The notes under the pieces are model-generated. The model had not been told where the DNA came from, did no database searches, and saw only the letters and a program-made list of their open reading frames with translations. Both the position numbers and the translations under genes were made by a program. Source: Flavobacterium araucananum (GTDB lineage: Bacteria > Bacteroidota > Bacteroidia > Flavobacteriales > Flavobacteriaceae). Taken from it: 62,516 nt of DNA. The DNA is taken from the NCBI RefSeq assembly GCF_002222055.1, contig NZ_MUGS01000030.1, forward strand, positions 57,048-119,563, read 5' to 3'. Of this stretch, positions 16,858 through 24,775 are shown in pieces (the stretch's first letter is position 1; each line of letters begins with the position of its first letter).

Positions 16858-18153
16858 CTATTTCAAAATCCCGGCTTTATAAGTAGCGATTGCACGATCT
16901 CTTGCAAAAGCGTGATCGATCATTGGTGGGTTGTAACCCAGATCAAATTCAGGAATCCATTTGCGGATGTAGATTCCTTTTTCGTCAAATTTCTTTTGTT
17001 GAATTTCGGGATTAAAAACCCTGAAATAGGGTGCGGCATCACAACCTGTTCCTGCTGCCCATTGCCAGTTTCCTACGTTGGCGGCTAATTCAAAATCTAA
17101 TAATTTCTGGGCAAAATAAGCTTCTCCCCATTGCCAGTTAATGAGTAAATGTTTGCATAAAAAACTGGCGACCACCATACGAACACGATTGTGCATATAA
17201 CCGGTCTCGTTAAGCTGGCGCATTCCGGCATCGACCATTGGGTAACCTGTAGTTCCGGAGCACCAGCGTTTAAAATCGTCTTCGTTATTGCGCCATTCAA
17301 TACCATCATAAGCTGGTTTGAAATTGTGATTGACCACTTTAGGAAAGCTAAACAGTATCTGAATAAAAAATTCTCTCCAGATTAATTCGCTCAAAAAGGT
17401 TTGATTTTTTTTGTTTGCCCAATTCACTAATTTACGGATACTAACAGTTCCAAAACGTAAATGTGGCGATAGATACGATGTACTGTCAAGAGCAGGGAAA
17501 TCTCTTGTTTCTTTATAATTACCAATTTGAGTCAGGTTATGCGGAATAACTTTTATAGCGCTTCTTTCAAAACCAATTTGAGCTAATTCCGGAAAGTTGA
17601 ATTGGATTTTAGCAAAATTAGAAAACAAAGGTTTGGTGTCATATTCTAAAACGTTTCCTGAAAGATGGTATTTTTCGAGCCATTTGTTTTTGTATGGCGT
17701 ATAAATAGTGTAAGGAAGACCATCTGCTTTTGTGATTTCTTTTTCTTCAAAAATAACATGATCTTTAAAAGAAAGTACTTCAATATTATTTTGTTGCAGC
17801 AATGCAGTAACAGCCAAATCACGTTTTATGGCATAAGGTTCATAGTCTTTATTAAAGAAAACGTGCTGAATGTCAAACTCTTCAACAAGTGTTTTCCAAA
17901 CCTCAAAAGTTTTTCCTTTTTTGATTAAAAGAGCAGAATCAATTGCGAGAAGTTGTTTGTTTATTTCTTGAAGCGAATCGTAAATAAAACTAACCCGGGC
18001 ATCGTTTTCAGGAAGATTTTCCAGAATATCTTCATCAAAAATAAATAGCGGAATTACAGGAAAATCAGATTGCAAGGCATTGAATAATCCAATATTATCA
18101 TCTAGACGCAAATCACGTCTAAACCAGAAAAAGGTAGCTTTTTGTTTTGTCAT
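16858..18153 (-). CDS. phrB: deoxyribodipyrimidine photolyase (cryptochrome/photolyase family)
   Basis: A 431-residue photolyase, a normal class I-like length. The N-terminal antenna-binding Rossmann domain begins TFFWFRRDLRLDDN (about 7-20). The C-terminal FAD domain shows LRFGTVSIRKL, SELIWREFFIQI, GYPMVDAGMRQLNETGYMHNRVRM and a WQWAAGTGCDAAPYFRVFNP block, which bind FAD and the pyrimidine dimer. It repairs UV-induced cyclobutane dimers using light. It is the last gene on the strand of the carotenoid cluster, 164 bases after the SRPBCC gene, consistent with light-linked control, although the spacer makes co-transcription uncertain. Confidence 0.92.
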   Translation of the reverse strand: MTKQKATFFWFRRDLRLDDNIGLFNALQSDFPVIPLFIFDEDILENLPENDARVSFIYDSLQEINKQLLAIDSALLIKKGKTFEVWKTLVEEFDIQHVFFNKDYEPYAIKRDLAVTALLQQNNIEVLSFKDHVIFEEKEITKADGLPYTIYTPYKNKWLEKYHLSGNVLEYDTKPLFSNFAKIQFNFPELAQIGFERSAIKVIPHNLTQIGNYKETRDFPALDSTSYLSPHLRFGTVSIRKLVNWANKKNQTFLSELIWREFFIQILFSFPKVVNHNFKPAYDGIEWRNNEDDFKRWCSGTTGYPMVDAGMRQLNETGYMHNRVRMVVASFLCKHLLINWQWGEAYFAQKLLDFELAANVGNWQWAAGTGCDAAPYFRVFNPEIQQKKFDEKGIYIRKWIPEFDLGYNPPMIDHAFARDRAIATYKAGILK

Positions 18154-18189
18154 TATATTAAATTCCGTTTTGCGGGTATTTTTTATGCC

Positions 18190-18314
18190 ACAGATTTATA
18201 AGTTAAGATTTTTTGTTTCACGCAGATTTTGCAGATTTAATTGGATTTTACTTGTTGATTATAATTGAAATAAATCTGCGTCTGTCTGCTTAAATCTGTG
18301 AAATCTGCGTGAAA
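18190..18314. repeat. dispersed CACGCAGATTT-type repeat, imperfect inverted pair
   Basis: 18217-18240 and 18291-18314 are inverted copies that agree at about 22 of 24 positions, with the core TTTCACGCAGATTT. A diverged third copy (GCACGCGGATTTTCGCGG) lies at 39340-39375. The element fills the spacer between the photolyase and SRPBCC genes. Confidence 0.7.
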
Positions 18315-18317
18315 AAA

Positions 18318-18779
18318 TTATTTTGAATTGAATACTTCTTCGATTTTATGGTGACGATATTCGAAAATTGATTTCAGCTTATTGCTGACCATTATTGTGT
18401 TTGCGAGTTGACCTAAGTAACCAAACGGCAAAGCATAATGTACAACGTCTGTCATTTTTGTACCGGTATCTGTTGGTTCAAAAAAGTGTTTGTGATGCCA
18501 TAATGCATAGGGACCAAAACGTTGTTCGTCGACAAAATAGTGATTCTCTTCAGAAACTGTTATGATGGTCATCCAATTGATTTTAATCCCTAAAAGTGGT
18601 TTCAAAGTATAGGTGATTACTTGCCCGGGATACATCCGTTTGCCATCAAAGTCCTGAATAACGAAACTCATATCATCAGGTGTTATCTTTTGCAGGTTTT
18701 GCGGACTCGAAAAAAAATCCCAACATTCTTCGATACTGGCGTTTATATGTTGTACGGTTTCTAATTTGTATACTTTCAT
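18318..18779 (-). CDS. SRPBCC (START-like) family protein
   Basis: A 153-residue SRPBCC/START-fold protein, soluble and cytoplasmic, with the helix-grip pattern INASIEECWDFFSSPQNLQKITPDDM (about residues 12-37) and central blocks typical of 'cell division inhibitor'-named relatives (YPGQVITYTLKPLLGI, and FGPYALWHHKHFFEPTDTGTKMTDVVHYALPFG). The fold binds hydrophobic ligands in a deep cavity. Homologues are commonly encoded beside carotenoid genes and light-responsive MerR regulators, which suggests a role in that regulon, but no activity is known. The 146-base spacer upstream carries a dispersed repeat. Confidence 0.85.
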   Translation of the reverse strand: MKVYKLETVQHINASIEECWDFFSSPQNLQKITPDDMSFVIQDFDGKRMYPGQVITYTLKPLLGIKINWMTIITVSEENHYFVDEQRFGPYALWHHKHFFEPTDTGTKMTDVVHYALPFGYLGQLANTIMVSNKLKSIFEYRHHKIEEVFNSK

Positions 18780-18812
18780 AAAATCGATTATTATGATGGT
18801 TCTTGAAATACA

Positions 18813-18923
18813 TTTGCGTTAGGGGTTGTAGTGGAGCTCTTTTTGTGCAGGCTTTTTTGCCTGACTCAAAAAAGCGGGAACGGAAGACCCGACCCGCTTT
18901 TTCTGCGGGTAACGTGCAAATTA
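18813..18923 (+). repeat. dispersed repeat, TTTGCGTTAGGG family, copy 1
   Basis: Begins TTTGCGTTAGGGGTTGTAG and ends AACGTGCAAATTA. The interior contains hairpin-forming GC-rich parts (GCAGGC..GCCTG; AAAAAGCGGG..CCCGCTTTTT). Copy 2 at 39473-39572 shares both ends and the same orientation but a different interior. It is non-coding. Confidence 0.75.
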
Positions 18924-18925
18924 TG

Positions 18926-19366
18926 CTACATTTTATAATATTTAAAGGGAACGAATAACATCCCAAAACATTCTCCATGTTCTTTTCCTAAATGCTTGTG
19001 GTGTATTTTATGTGCTTTGCGTAAACCTACTAAATATTTGTTTTTGGTGTTTTTAAACCATTTAAAACGTTGGTGAATCAAGACATCGTGAATTAAAAAA
19101 TAACACATGCCATAAGTCGTTACTCCGCAGGCAATGAAAAATAAATAATTGAATCCGCCCTGAACGCCAAAATAAAAAAGAGTAATACTTGGAATCGCAA
19201 AAATGACAAAGAATATGTCGTTGCGCTCAAAAGTATGTTCGTATTTAGGTTGGTGATGATCTGCATGAAAATACCACATAAGCCCGTGCATAATATACCT
19301 GTGTGTAAGCCAGGTAACACATTCCATAAAGAGAAAAACGCCTAAAAAGATTAAAAAAGAAATCAT
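18926..19366 (-). CDS. crtZ: beta-carotene hydroxylase CrtZ
   Basis: A 146-residue integral membrane di-iron hydroxylase of the fatty acid hydroxylase superfamily. It has several transmembrane helices and the four histidine clusters of CrtZ: HRYIMH (about residues 22-27), HADHH (about 34-38), HDVLIHQR (about 93-100) and HKIHHKH (about 118-124). It adds hydroxyl groups at C3 and C3' of beta-carotene to give zeaxanthin. The start follows the family. It is separated from crtB by 205 bases that contain a dispersed repeat and has a further repeat downstream. No lycopene cyclase gene is visible in the window, so that step must be encoded elsewhere. Confidence 0.93.
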   Translation of the reverse strand: MISFLIFLGVFLFMECVTWLTHRYIMHGLMWYFHADHHQPKYEHTFERNDIFFVIFAIPSITLFYFGVQGGFNYLFFIACGVTTYGMCYFLIHDVLIHQRFKWFKNTKNKYLVGLRKAHKIHHKHLGKEHGECFGMLFVPFKYYKM

Positions 19367-19423
19367 TTTGTATATTTTGAATTGTTAAAAAGGAACTCTG
19401 AATTTTATTGCGAATATTATTTT

Positions 19424-19496
19424 AACGCATAGTGACATAGTTTTTGTTAGCTCTTAAAAAAAGGCGTTTCACTTATTGAAATGCACATAGCTATGT
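19424..19496 (+). repeat. dispersed repeat, AAGGCGTTTCAC family, copy 1
   Basis: Begins AACGCATAGTGACATAG and contains AAAGGCGTTTCACTTATT and ATGCACATAGCTATG. An inverted copy lies at 24615-24690. It occupies the spacer between crtZ and crtB. Confidence 0.8.
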
Positions 19497-19571
19497 AAAA
19501 ATGATTGGTCATTTTATTTCGACTTTTATTCAAACGAGAAATTTTTTGTTTCTATGTGATAGAAATTAATT

Positions 19572-20411
19572 CTAGACTAATTTTAATTTGTAAGTTACAA
19601 AAGATTGCGCCAAAAGTCCTGCTTTGGTATAATTAGACACTCTGATTCTGGAACTTCCAATTTCGTAATAAGGCGTATTTTTTAATTTTTTGAGCAGCTT
19701 TTTGTAATAGATAAATGCGGTGTAAACTCCAAATTGTGCTTCTATTGGCAATTTTACAATTCCTTGGTAAGCGATTCTAAAATCTTCTTCGATTTCGTTG
19801 ATAATGGTGGTTTTGGCATTTTCATCAAATGAGTTTAGATCAACTCCGGGAAAATAATTTCGGTTTAAAACCAAATTATCGTCTTTTAAGTCTCTCAGAA
19901 AATTTACCTTCTGAAAAGCAGATCCTAACCGCATGGCTTCATTTTTGAGTTGCTCGTATTTTTGATTGTTTCCTTTTACAAAAACTTTCAGGCACATTAA
20001 ACCTACTACATCGGCAGAACCGTATATATAATCCTCATACTCTGTTTGTGTATTGTATGTTGATTTGATGAGGTCTAGTTTCATACTTTTTAAAAAAGCC
20101 TGAACAAGATCATCTGTTATGTTGTATTGTTGCACAGTATGCTGGAAAGCGTTAAGAATAGGGTTTAGGCTTATACCAAATTCAATGGCTTTATAATATT
20201 CTTTTTCGAAATCATTGATGAGATTTTCTTTGTCGTACTCCTGAAATGAATCGACGATTTCGTCAGCAAAACGAACGAATCCATAAATGCTGTAAATCGC
20301 TTCGCGTATGCTTGGTGAAAGCATTTTGACCGCTAACGAAAATGAGGTGCTGTAGTTTTGGGTGACCAACTTGCTACATTTGAAAGAAACGGTGTCGAAT
20401 AGTGCTTTCAT
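19572..20411 (-). CDS. crtB: phytoene synthase CrtB
   Basis: A 279-residue trans-isoprenyl diphosphate synthase (squalene/phytoene synthase family) that condenses two geranylgeranyl diphosphates to phytoene. The two aspartate-rich Mg-binding motifs are present: FVRFADEIVDSF (about residues 46-57, DxxxD) and VNFLRDLKDD (about 168-177). SFSLAVKMLSP near the start and the YGSADVVGLMCLKVF block agree with phytoene rather than squalene synthase. The gene begins 5 bases after the crtI stop, so the two are certainly co-transcribed. It acts at the inner face of the membrane. Confidence 0.94.
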   Translation of the reverse strand: MKALFDTVSFKCSKLVTQNYSTSFSLAVKMLSPSIREAIYSIYGFVRFADEIVDSFQEYDKENLINDFEKEYYKAIEFGISLNPILNAFQHTVQQYNITDDLVQAFLKSMKLDLIKSTYNTQTEYEDYIYGSADVVGLMCLKVFVKGNNQKYEQLKNEAMRLGSAFQKVNFLRDLKDDNLVLNRNYFPGVDLNSFDENAKTTIINEIEEDFRIAYQGIVKLPIEAQFGVYTAFIYYKKLLKKLKNTPYYEIGSSRIRVSNYTKAGLLAQSFVTYKLKLV

Positions 20412-20416
20412 TTTTT

Positions 20417-21883
20417 TTAAGATCTAAAAGATTTTTGAATTAACCCGGCTACTAGTTTTCCTGAAATTAAAGCAGGCGGAACACCTGGTCCAGGAACAGT
20501 TAATTGCCCTGTGAAATATAAATTCCTGACTTTTTTACTTTTTAGTTTTGGTCTTAAAAAAGCCGTTTGCAATAATGTATTTGCCATTCCGTAAGCATTT
20601 CCTTTGTATGCATTATAGTCTGTTACAAAGTCATTCTTGCAAAATGATCTTTTAAAGATAATATTATTTTTAATTTTTTGCTGTGTCAATTGCTCAAAAC
20701 GTGTAATGATTTTTTTAAAATATTCTTCTCTAAGTGTCTCACTGTCATTTATTCCAGGTGCTAAAGGGATAAGGAAAAATCCGCTTTCCATTCCTTCAGG
20801 AGCTGCTGTTTGATCTGTTTTTGACGGAAAGTTTGCGTAAAACAAAGGTGCGTCCGGCCACTTTGGTTTGTCATAAATGTCAGCAGCATGTTGGTTAAAA
20901 TCAACATCAAAAAATAAAGCGTGATGTGCAATGTTGTCTATTTTTTTGTCAAACCCAACAAAGAATAAAAGCGATGAGGGGGCAAAAACCCGGCTTTCCC
21001 AATAGTTTTCACTATAAACCCGATGTTGTTGATCTAATAAGGTTTCGGTATGATGATAATCGGCACCACTAAGGATAATGTCTGCCGGAATTCTTTTTCC
21101 GTTTATGACAATTGCAGTAGCAGTTTTGTTCTCTACTATTATTTTTTCGATTGCAGAATTAGTTTCTATAGTAACACCAAGTTCAAGAGCCAGTTTTTCG
21201 ATTCCGCGAACCACATCAAACATGCCGGTTTTGGGATGCCAGGTTCCCAAGCCAAAATCGGCATAATTCATAAAATTATAGAAAGAAGGTGTTTTCGTAG
21301 GTTTTGCGCCAAGAAATAAAACCGGAAATTCAAGAATCTGGATTAATCTTTCGTTTTTAAATTTTTTACGAATATCAGCACTTACAGTACTAAAAAACTG
21401 ATCGAGTTTTAAAGTAGTTTCGAGCGTAATTAATTCAAGAGGAGAAATTCCGGGGCGATAGACCAAATCTTTAATAGCAATGTCATAATTGCTTTTGGCT
21501 TGCTTGATAAAAGTTTCGAGTTTTTGACCACTTCCTTTTTCAATGGTTTCAAAAGTGGTTTTTATTTCTTCAAGATTATCATAAATAGAGATAAAATCAT
21601 CAACTCCAAAATAAACCCTGTACGCAGGATTTAATTTTATGAGCTCGTAATAATCATTTGTTTTTTTGTCGAAATCCTGAAAGAAACGTTCAAAAACATC
21701 CGGCATCCAGTACCAGCTTGGTCCCATGTCGAACGTAAAACCGTCTTTTTTAAACTGTCTTGCCCGTCCGCCAATAGTATCGTTTTTTTCATAAATAGTG
21801 ACCATGTTCCCTTGTTGTGCAAGGTAACATGAAGCTGCTAATGCCGAGAAGCCTGATCCTATAATTGCTATTGTTTTCTTCAT
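20417..21883 (-). CDS. crtI: phytoene desaturase CrtI
   Basis: A 488-residue FAD-dependent carotenoid desaturase that converts phytoene to lycopene in up to four steps. The N-terminal dinucleotide motif AIIGSGFSALAASCYLAQQG (about 5-24) with a following E (YEKNDTIGGRARQF) binds FAD, and the C-terminal signature LYFTGQLTVPGPGVPPALISG (about 461-481) is diagnostic for the bacterial CrtI type. It is the first gene of the crtI-crtB unit, and the MerR-type regulator lies 38 bases upstream on the same strand. The 5' end overlaps a palindrome that could be an operator. Confidence 0.95.
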   Translation of the reverse strand: MKKTIAIIGSGFSALAASCYLAQQGNMVTIYEKNDTIGGRARQFKKDGFTFDMGPSWYWMPDVFERFFQDFDKKTNDYYELIKLNPAYRVYFGVDDFISIYDNLEEIKTTFETIEKGSGQKLETFIKQAKSNYDIAIKDLVYRPGISPLELITLETTLKLDQFFSTVSADIRKKFKNERLIQILEFPVLFLGAKPTKTPSFYNFMNYADFGLGTWHPKTGMFDVVRGIEKLALELGVTIETNSAIEKIIVENKTATAIVINGKRIPADIILSGADYHHTETLLDQQHRVYSENYWESRVFAPSSLLFFVGFDKKIDNIAHHALFFDVDFNQHAADIYDKPKWPDAPLFYANFPSKTDQTAAPEGMESGFFLIPLAPGINDSETLREEYFKKIITRFEQLTQQKIKNNIIFKRSFCKNDFVTDYNAYKGNAYGMANTLLQTAFLRPKLKSKKVRNLYFTGQLTVPGPGVPPALISGKLVAGLIQKSFRS

Positions 21884-21897
21884 TTGTTTAACAAATG
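21881..21897. promoter_or_regulatory. palindrome at the crtI start, candidate regulator site
   Basis: CATTTGTTTAACAAATG is a perfect 8-bp inverted repeat with a one-base centre. It covers the crtI start codon and most of the -7-like element. A TGTACA hexamer follows at 21896-21901. Its position would block transcription or initiation if bound by the adjacent CarH-like repressor; binding is inference. Confidence 0.5.
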
Positions 21898-21899
21898 TA
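21892..21899 (-). promoter_or_regulatory. -7 element (TACATTTG) of crtI
   Basis: The minus strand reads TACATTTG, matching TAnnTTTG, only 8 bases from the crtI start, which would give an almost leaderless mRNA. No -33 TTG at normal spacing was found, so it may need an activator or be weak. Confidence 0.4.
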
Positions 21900-21921
21900 C
21901 AAAAACTTTAAACAAAATATA

Positions 21922-22821
21922 TTACAGCATGCTAATTGTTTCTTCCATAGAGTCGAAAGTTCGTATTCTTTCTGATAGAATTTTTGGGTCAATGTGTTCG
22001 ACCATATTTCCCATTAGCCAAATTTCGTTGTTTTTTTGAAGTAATTTTTGTCCCATTGTTTTCACGTATTGATTGATAACACTGCGATCCGGCTGGACCG
22101 TCATAAAGGAAACGAAGGTAATATTCTCGAAATGTTTGGTTAAATCCTGTAAGTTTTCTATTGGCATACTTTCGCCAAGATAGATGGTTTTGTACCCATG
22201 CGATAAAATTTCGTATTGCAGGTACAAGAGCCCTATTTGATGAATTTCGTTTAGTGGCAATGAAAGCACAAAAATTCTATCGGTTTTACTGGGTTTTAAT
22301 ATTTGAAGGCTTTCTGTATAAATTAATATTTTTTGTTTGATCAAATGACTCATAAAATGTTCATTTGCAGGAGTTATAGTTTCAGATTGCCACAACAATC
22401 CTAATTCTTTTAATAAAGGGAGAAAATGGTCTTTGAAAACTTCCTTGAACGATTTTTCAGAAATAAGCCAATCAAAAGTATTGAAGAAAATTTCCTGATC
22501 AAAATTCATCATTGCCATTTTGAATGAAGTTATAGCGTAATTCTGAGAATTTTTCTTCGAAATAATTTCCCGAACTAATTGTGGAATTTTTTCTTCTGTG
22601 TAAGTGGCAATTTTAGATATTTTATAACCGTATTCGTGTAATAAAGTAATGTTTAAAAGCTTTTGTAAATTTTGCAAATTATAGAGTCTGATGTTCGTAT
22701 CAGTACGCATAGGCTCTAGGATGTTGTATCTTTTTTCCCAGATACGAATGGTGTGCGCTTTTATTCCTGATAAGTTTTCGAGATCTTTAATGCTGAAAAC
22801 AGTCTTAATATTGTTTATCAT
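21922..22821 (-). CDS. MerR-family regulator with B12-binding domain, CarH/LitR type
   Basis: A 299-residue regulator with an N-terminal MerR winged helix (about residues 6-75: FSIKDLENLSGIKAHTIRIWEKRYNILEP, the hallmark MerR opening), a four-helix bundle (about 95-170), and a Rossmann-like cobalamin-binding domain (about 180-295). It keeps the two light-sensor signatures known from Thermus CarH: W-x9-EH (W144, E154, H155), which caps the upper face of adenosylcobalamin, and E-x-H-x-x-G (E192, H194, G197), which supplies the lower His ligand. Known CarH proteins repress carotenoid genes in the dark and fall off DNA when light breaks the Co-C bond. It is directly upstream of crtI-crtB. Light sensing here is inferred from these residues. 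Confidence 0.88.
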   Translation of the reverse strand: MINNIKTVFSIKDLENLSGIKAHTIRIWEKRYNILEPMRTDTNIRLYNLQNLQKLLNITLLHEYGYKISKIATYTEEKIPQLVREIISKKNSQNYAITSFKMAMMNFDQEIFFNTFDWLISEKSFKEVFKDHFLPLLKELGLLWQSETITPANEHFMSHLIKQKILIYTESLQILKPSKTDRIFVLSLPLNEIHQIGLLYLQYEILSHGYKTIYLGESMPIENLQDLTKHFENITFVSFMTVQPDRSVINQYVKTMGQKLLQKNNEIWLMGNMVEHIDPKILSERIRTFDSMEETISML

Positions 22822-22839
22822 TACGGGCTATTTGGTGAA

Positions 22840-22847
22840 CAAAAATA
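22840..22847 (-). promoter_or_regulatory. possible -7 element (TATTTTTG) of the CarH-like gene
   Basis: The minus strand reads TATTTTTG, 18 bases upstream of the start codon at 22821. The -33 region is AT-rich without a clear TTG. Confidence 0.35.
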
Positions 22848-22895
22848 GGATAAAATATGAAAATAGATTTAAAATTGGATTAAAATGATGGAATG

Positions 22896-23855
22896 CTAGA
22901 GGTTTACTAATTCGTATTGGTTTAATTTGTCGAGATGCAAGATCGTTTTTGTACCATTTTTACTTCTGTTATACATGGTTTCGAATTTTGCCCCATAGAC
23001 AATTTCGCTAAAAGTATAAGAGGTTCTGGCGGCTACTGTATTACTGTACATCGTATCAAAAGTGGTTACAAACACCAATATCTCACCGTGCAATTTTTTG
23101 AAATCTTCCTGGGTAAAATTGTACAAAGGACTATTTTCTGTAATAGGATGTACCAATGTCCAGCTTAACGAAAGGGCATTGATTTTATCCAATTCAAGTT
23201 CTAAGCTGTAAAATTTATTGGTTTGTATGCCATTTTCTTCCAGGCTTAGTGCCAATGTAATTTTTGCGGTGGCATCTGTAAAATTGGTATTTTTAAAGGG
23301 TACCAGACGTATCATTAGGGCTTTGTGTTCTCCGTAAGATGAGATTAGGGCATTATTTGCAAACTTTAAAAAAGCGGTTGGTTTACTAAATCTCCCAAAA
23401 AATAAACCGGTTGCAATGGCAAAACTTAATAAACCAATCAAAGCCTCGGCGGCTGACAAAGCACTGGTCAAAAATCCGGTTGGACTAATGTGCCCGTAAC
23501 CTACAGTTGTAAAAGTTTGTGCACTAAAAAAATAAGCCTGACCAAATTGCGTCAAGATACTTTGCGATTGTTCGATTCCGTCCAGATGTTCAATCCCGAT
23601 TGCATAATAAATAATGGCAAAAATAAAGTTGATAACAATATAAAAAATAAACAAAATAGACATAAATTTCCAGTTAGGCATGTCGATCATAGTGTGGTAC
23701 CAACTAATACGGCGAAACAAATGCATACCTCGCTTTTCGATATTTGGGGTTCCGTCTTTGTTTACGAATCTCCCGCCATAACTATTTGCATTAACACCAA
23801 AACCTGAGTTTTTATCAGTTTGCGCTTTGTGATTTATTTTTTTTAGAAGTGCCAT
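22896..23855 (-). CDS. inward-rectifier (Kir/KirBac) potassium channel
   Basis: A 319-residue Kir-type K+ channel. I place the start at MALLKKINHK (23855); longer versions add an unlikely N-terminus. An amphipathic slide helix region (FRRISWYHTMIDMPNWKF) leads into the outer transmembrane helix, the pore helix and selectivity filter QTFTTVGYGHISPTG, and the inner helix (ALIGLLSFAIATGLFFGRFSKP). The C-terminal half is the cytoplasmic Ig-like gating domain (MIRLVPFKNTNF, WTLVHPITENSPLYN, ARTSYTFSEIVYGAKF), as in KirBac1.1/3.1. It is encoded alone after the carotenoid regulator, on the same strand. Confidence 0.93.
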   Translation of the reverse strand: MALLKKINHKAQTDKNSGFGVNANSYGGRFVNKDGTPNIEKRGMHLFRRISWYHTMIDMPNWKFMSILFIFYIVINFIFAIIYYAIGIEHLDGIEQSQSILTQFGQAYFFSAQTFTTVGYGHISPTGFLTSALSAAEALIGLLSFAIATGLFFGRFSKPTAFLKFANNALISSYGEHKALMIRLVPFKNTNFTDATAKITLALSLEENGIQTNKFYSLELELDKINALSLSWTLVHPITENSPLYNFTQEDFKKLHGEILVFVTTFDTMYSNTVAARTSYTFSEIVYGAKFETMYNRSKNGTKTILHLDKLNQYELVNL

Positions 23856-23922
23856 TAAAATTTGGTTTAAAGAACAAATGTAAGGATAACTTTTAGATGA
23901 AGTTATGATGGGGTTTTTTAAT

Positions 23923-23963
23923 AAAAAAAGCAATCTGTAAAAAAATACTTTTACAGATTGCTT
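23923..23963 (-). terminator. intrinsic terminator of the TPR gene
   Basis: AAGCAATCTGTAAAA and TTTTACAGATTGCTT form a perfect 15-bp stem, with a T-run on the minus strand. It lies between the TPR gene and the Kir channel gene. Confidence 0.85.
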
Positions 23964-23989
23964 GGGTATGCTGTACTTTTAATCTTGTT

Positions 23990-24490
23990 TTATTTGCAAA
24001 AAGTCGCTTTGTTTTTTATAGCGCTCTGACTGCCTAATTCGACTGCTTTAGAGAAATCTTTGCAGGAATTTTTTTGGTCTCCCAATTTATTATAAGCCAA
24101 ACCTCTTAAATTATAAGCGATATAATCTTTTGGATTTAAACCCAGAGAAGAGGTACAATCGTCAACAGTTTCTTTAAAATTCAGTAATTTGTAGTTTACA
24201 TTGGCACGTCCGGTAAAAGCATCGGCATTCATGTCGTCTAATTGGATTGTTTTGCTAAAATCTGCAAGGGCGCCTTTCAGGTCATTGAGTTTGAACTTTG
24301 CTACACCACGATTTTGATACGCCTCTACAAATTTAGAATTCATGCTAATGGCTTTTGTATAATCTGCAATGGCACCTTTTGTATTTCCAGCTTCGGCTTT
24401 TTTTATGGCTTTGTCAAAATAACCGGTTGCAGATTGTGCCCATGAAGAGCAGGTAATCATAATAAATAATAAAATAAATAAATTTTTCAT
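23990..24490 (-). CDS. exported tetratricopeptide repeat protein
   Basis: A 166-residue protein with a signal peptide (about 1-18, ending SSWAQ) and about four TPR units (about residues 22-155), with repeats of the form A..G...A..DY.KAI.....FVEAYQNRGVAKFKL. TPR superhelices bind peptides or partner proteins; nothing more specific can be read. It is likely periplasmic. It is transcribed alone and ends at the strong terminator at 23923-23963. Confidence 0.85.
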   Translation of the reverse strand: MKNLFILLFIMITCSSWAQSATGYFDKAIKKAEAGNTKGAIADYTKAISMNSKFVEAYQNRGVAKFKLNDLKGALADFSKTIQLDDMNADAFTGRANVNYKLLNFKETVDDCTSSLGLNPKDYIAYNLRGLAYNKLGDQKNSCKDFSKAVELGSQSAIKNKATFCK

Positions 24491-24614
24491 AAGCTAATTT
24501 GGGATTAGAATAGTAGGTTGATTAATCTGAAACGAATTTAGTAAAGTTTTGTTTTGCAAGAGAACTTTTTCCTGAAATAATAAGACATAATTTTGCAAAA
24601 AAAACATTTCTTTC

Positions 24615-24690
24615 CCATAGCCAGGCTATGTGCATTTTAAATAAGTGAAACGCCTTTTTTAAAGCTCCAAAAGCTATGTTTCTATGTGTT
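24615..24690 (-). repeat. dispersed repeat, AAGGCGTTTCAC family, copy 2 (inverted)
   Basis: The minus strand contains AACACATAGAAACATAGC, AAAAAAGGCGTTTCACTTAT and ATGCACATAGC in the same order and spacing as copy 1 at 19424-19496. Confidence 0.8.
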
Positions 24691-24736
24691 AGAATTAATT
24701 ACCCCCAAGGAGTTAGAATTCTTATAGTTTAGTATG

Positions 24737-24775
24737 CCAAAAAAAAAAAACCATTCCGCAAAACGGAATGGTTCT
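24737..24775 (-). terminator. intrinsic terminator of the 1329-residue secreted protein gene
   Basis: AACCATTCCG and CGGAATGGTT form a 10-bp stem with a 5-base loop, followed on the minus strand by about twelve T residues. Confidence 0.9.

Noticed and set aside
18676..18978. 100-residue frame overlapping SRPBCC and crtZ
   Set aside because: Both flanking genes have strong family matches in other frames, and the middle is a dispersed repeat.
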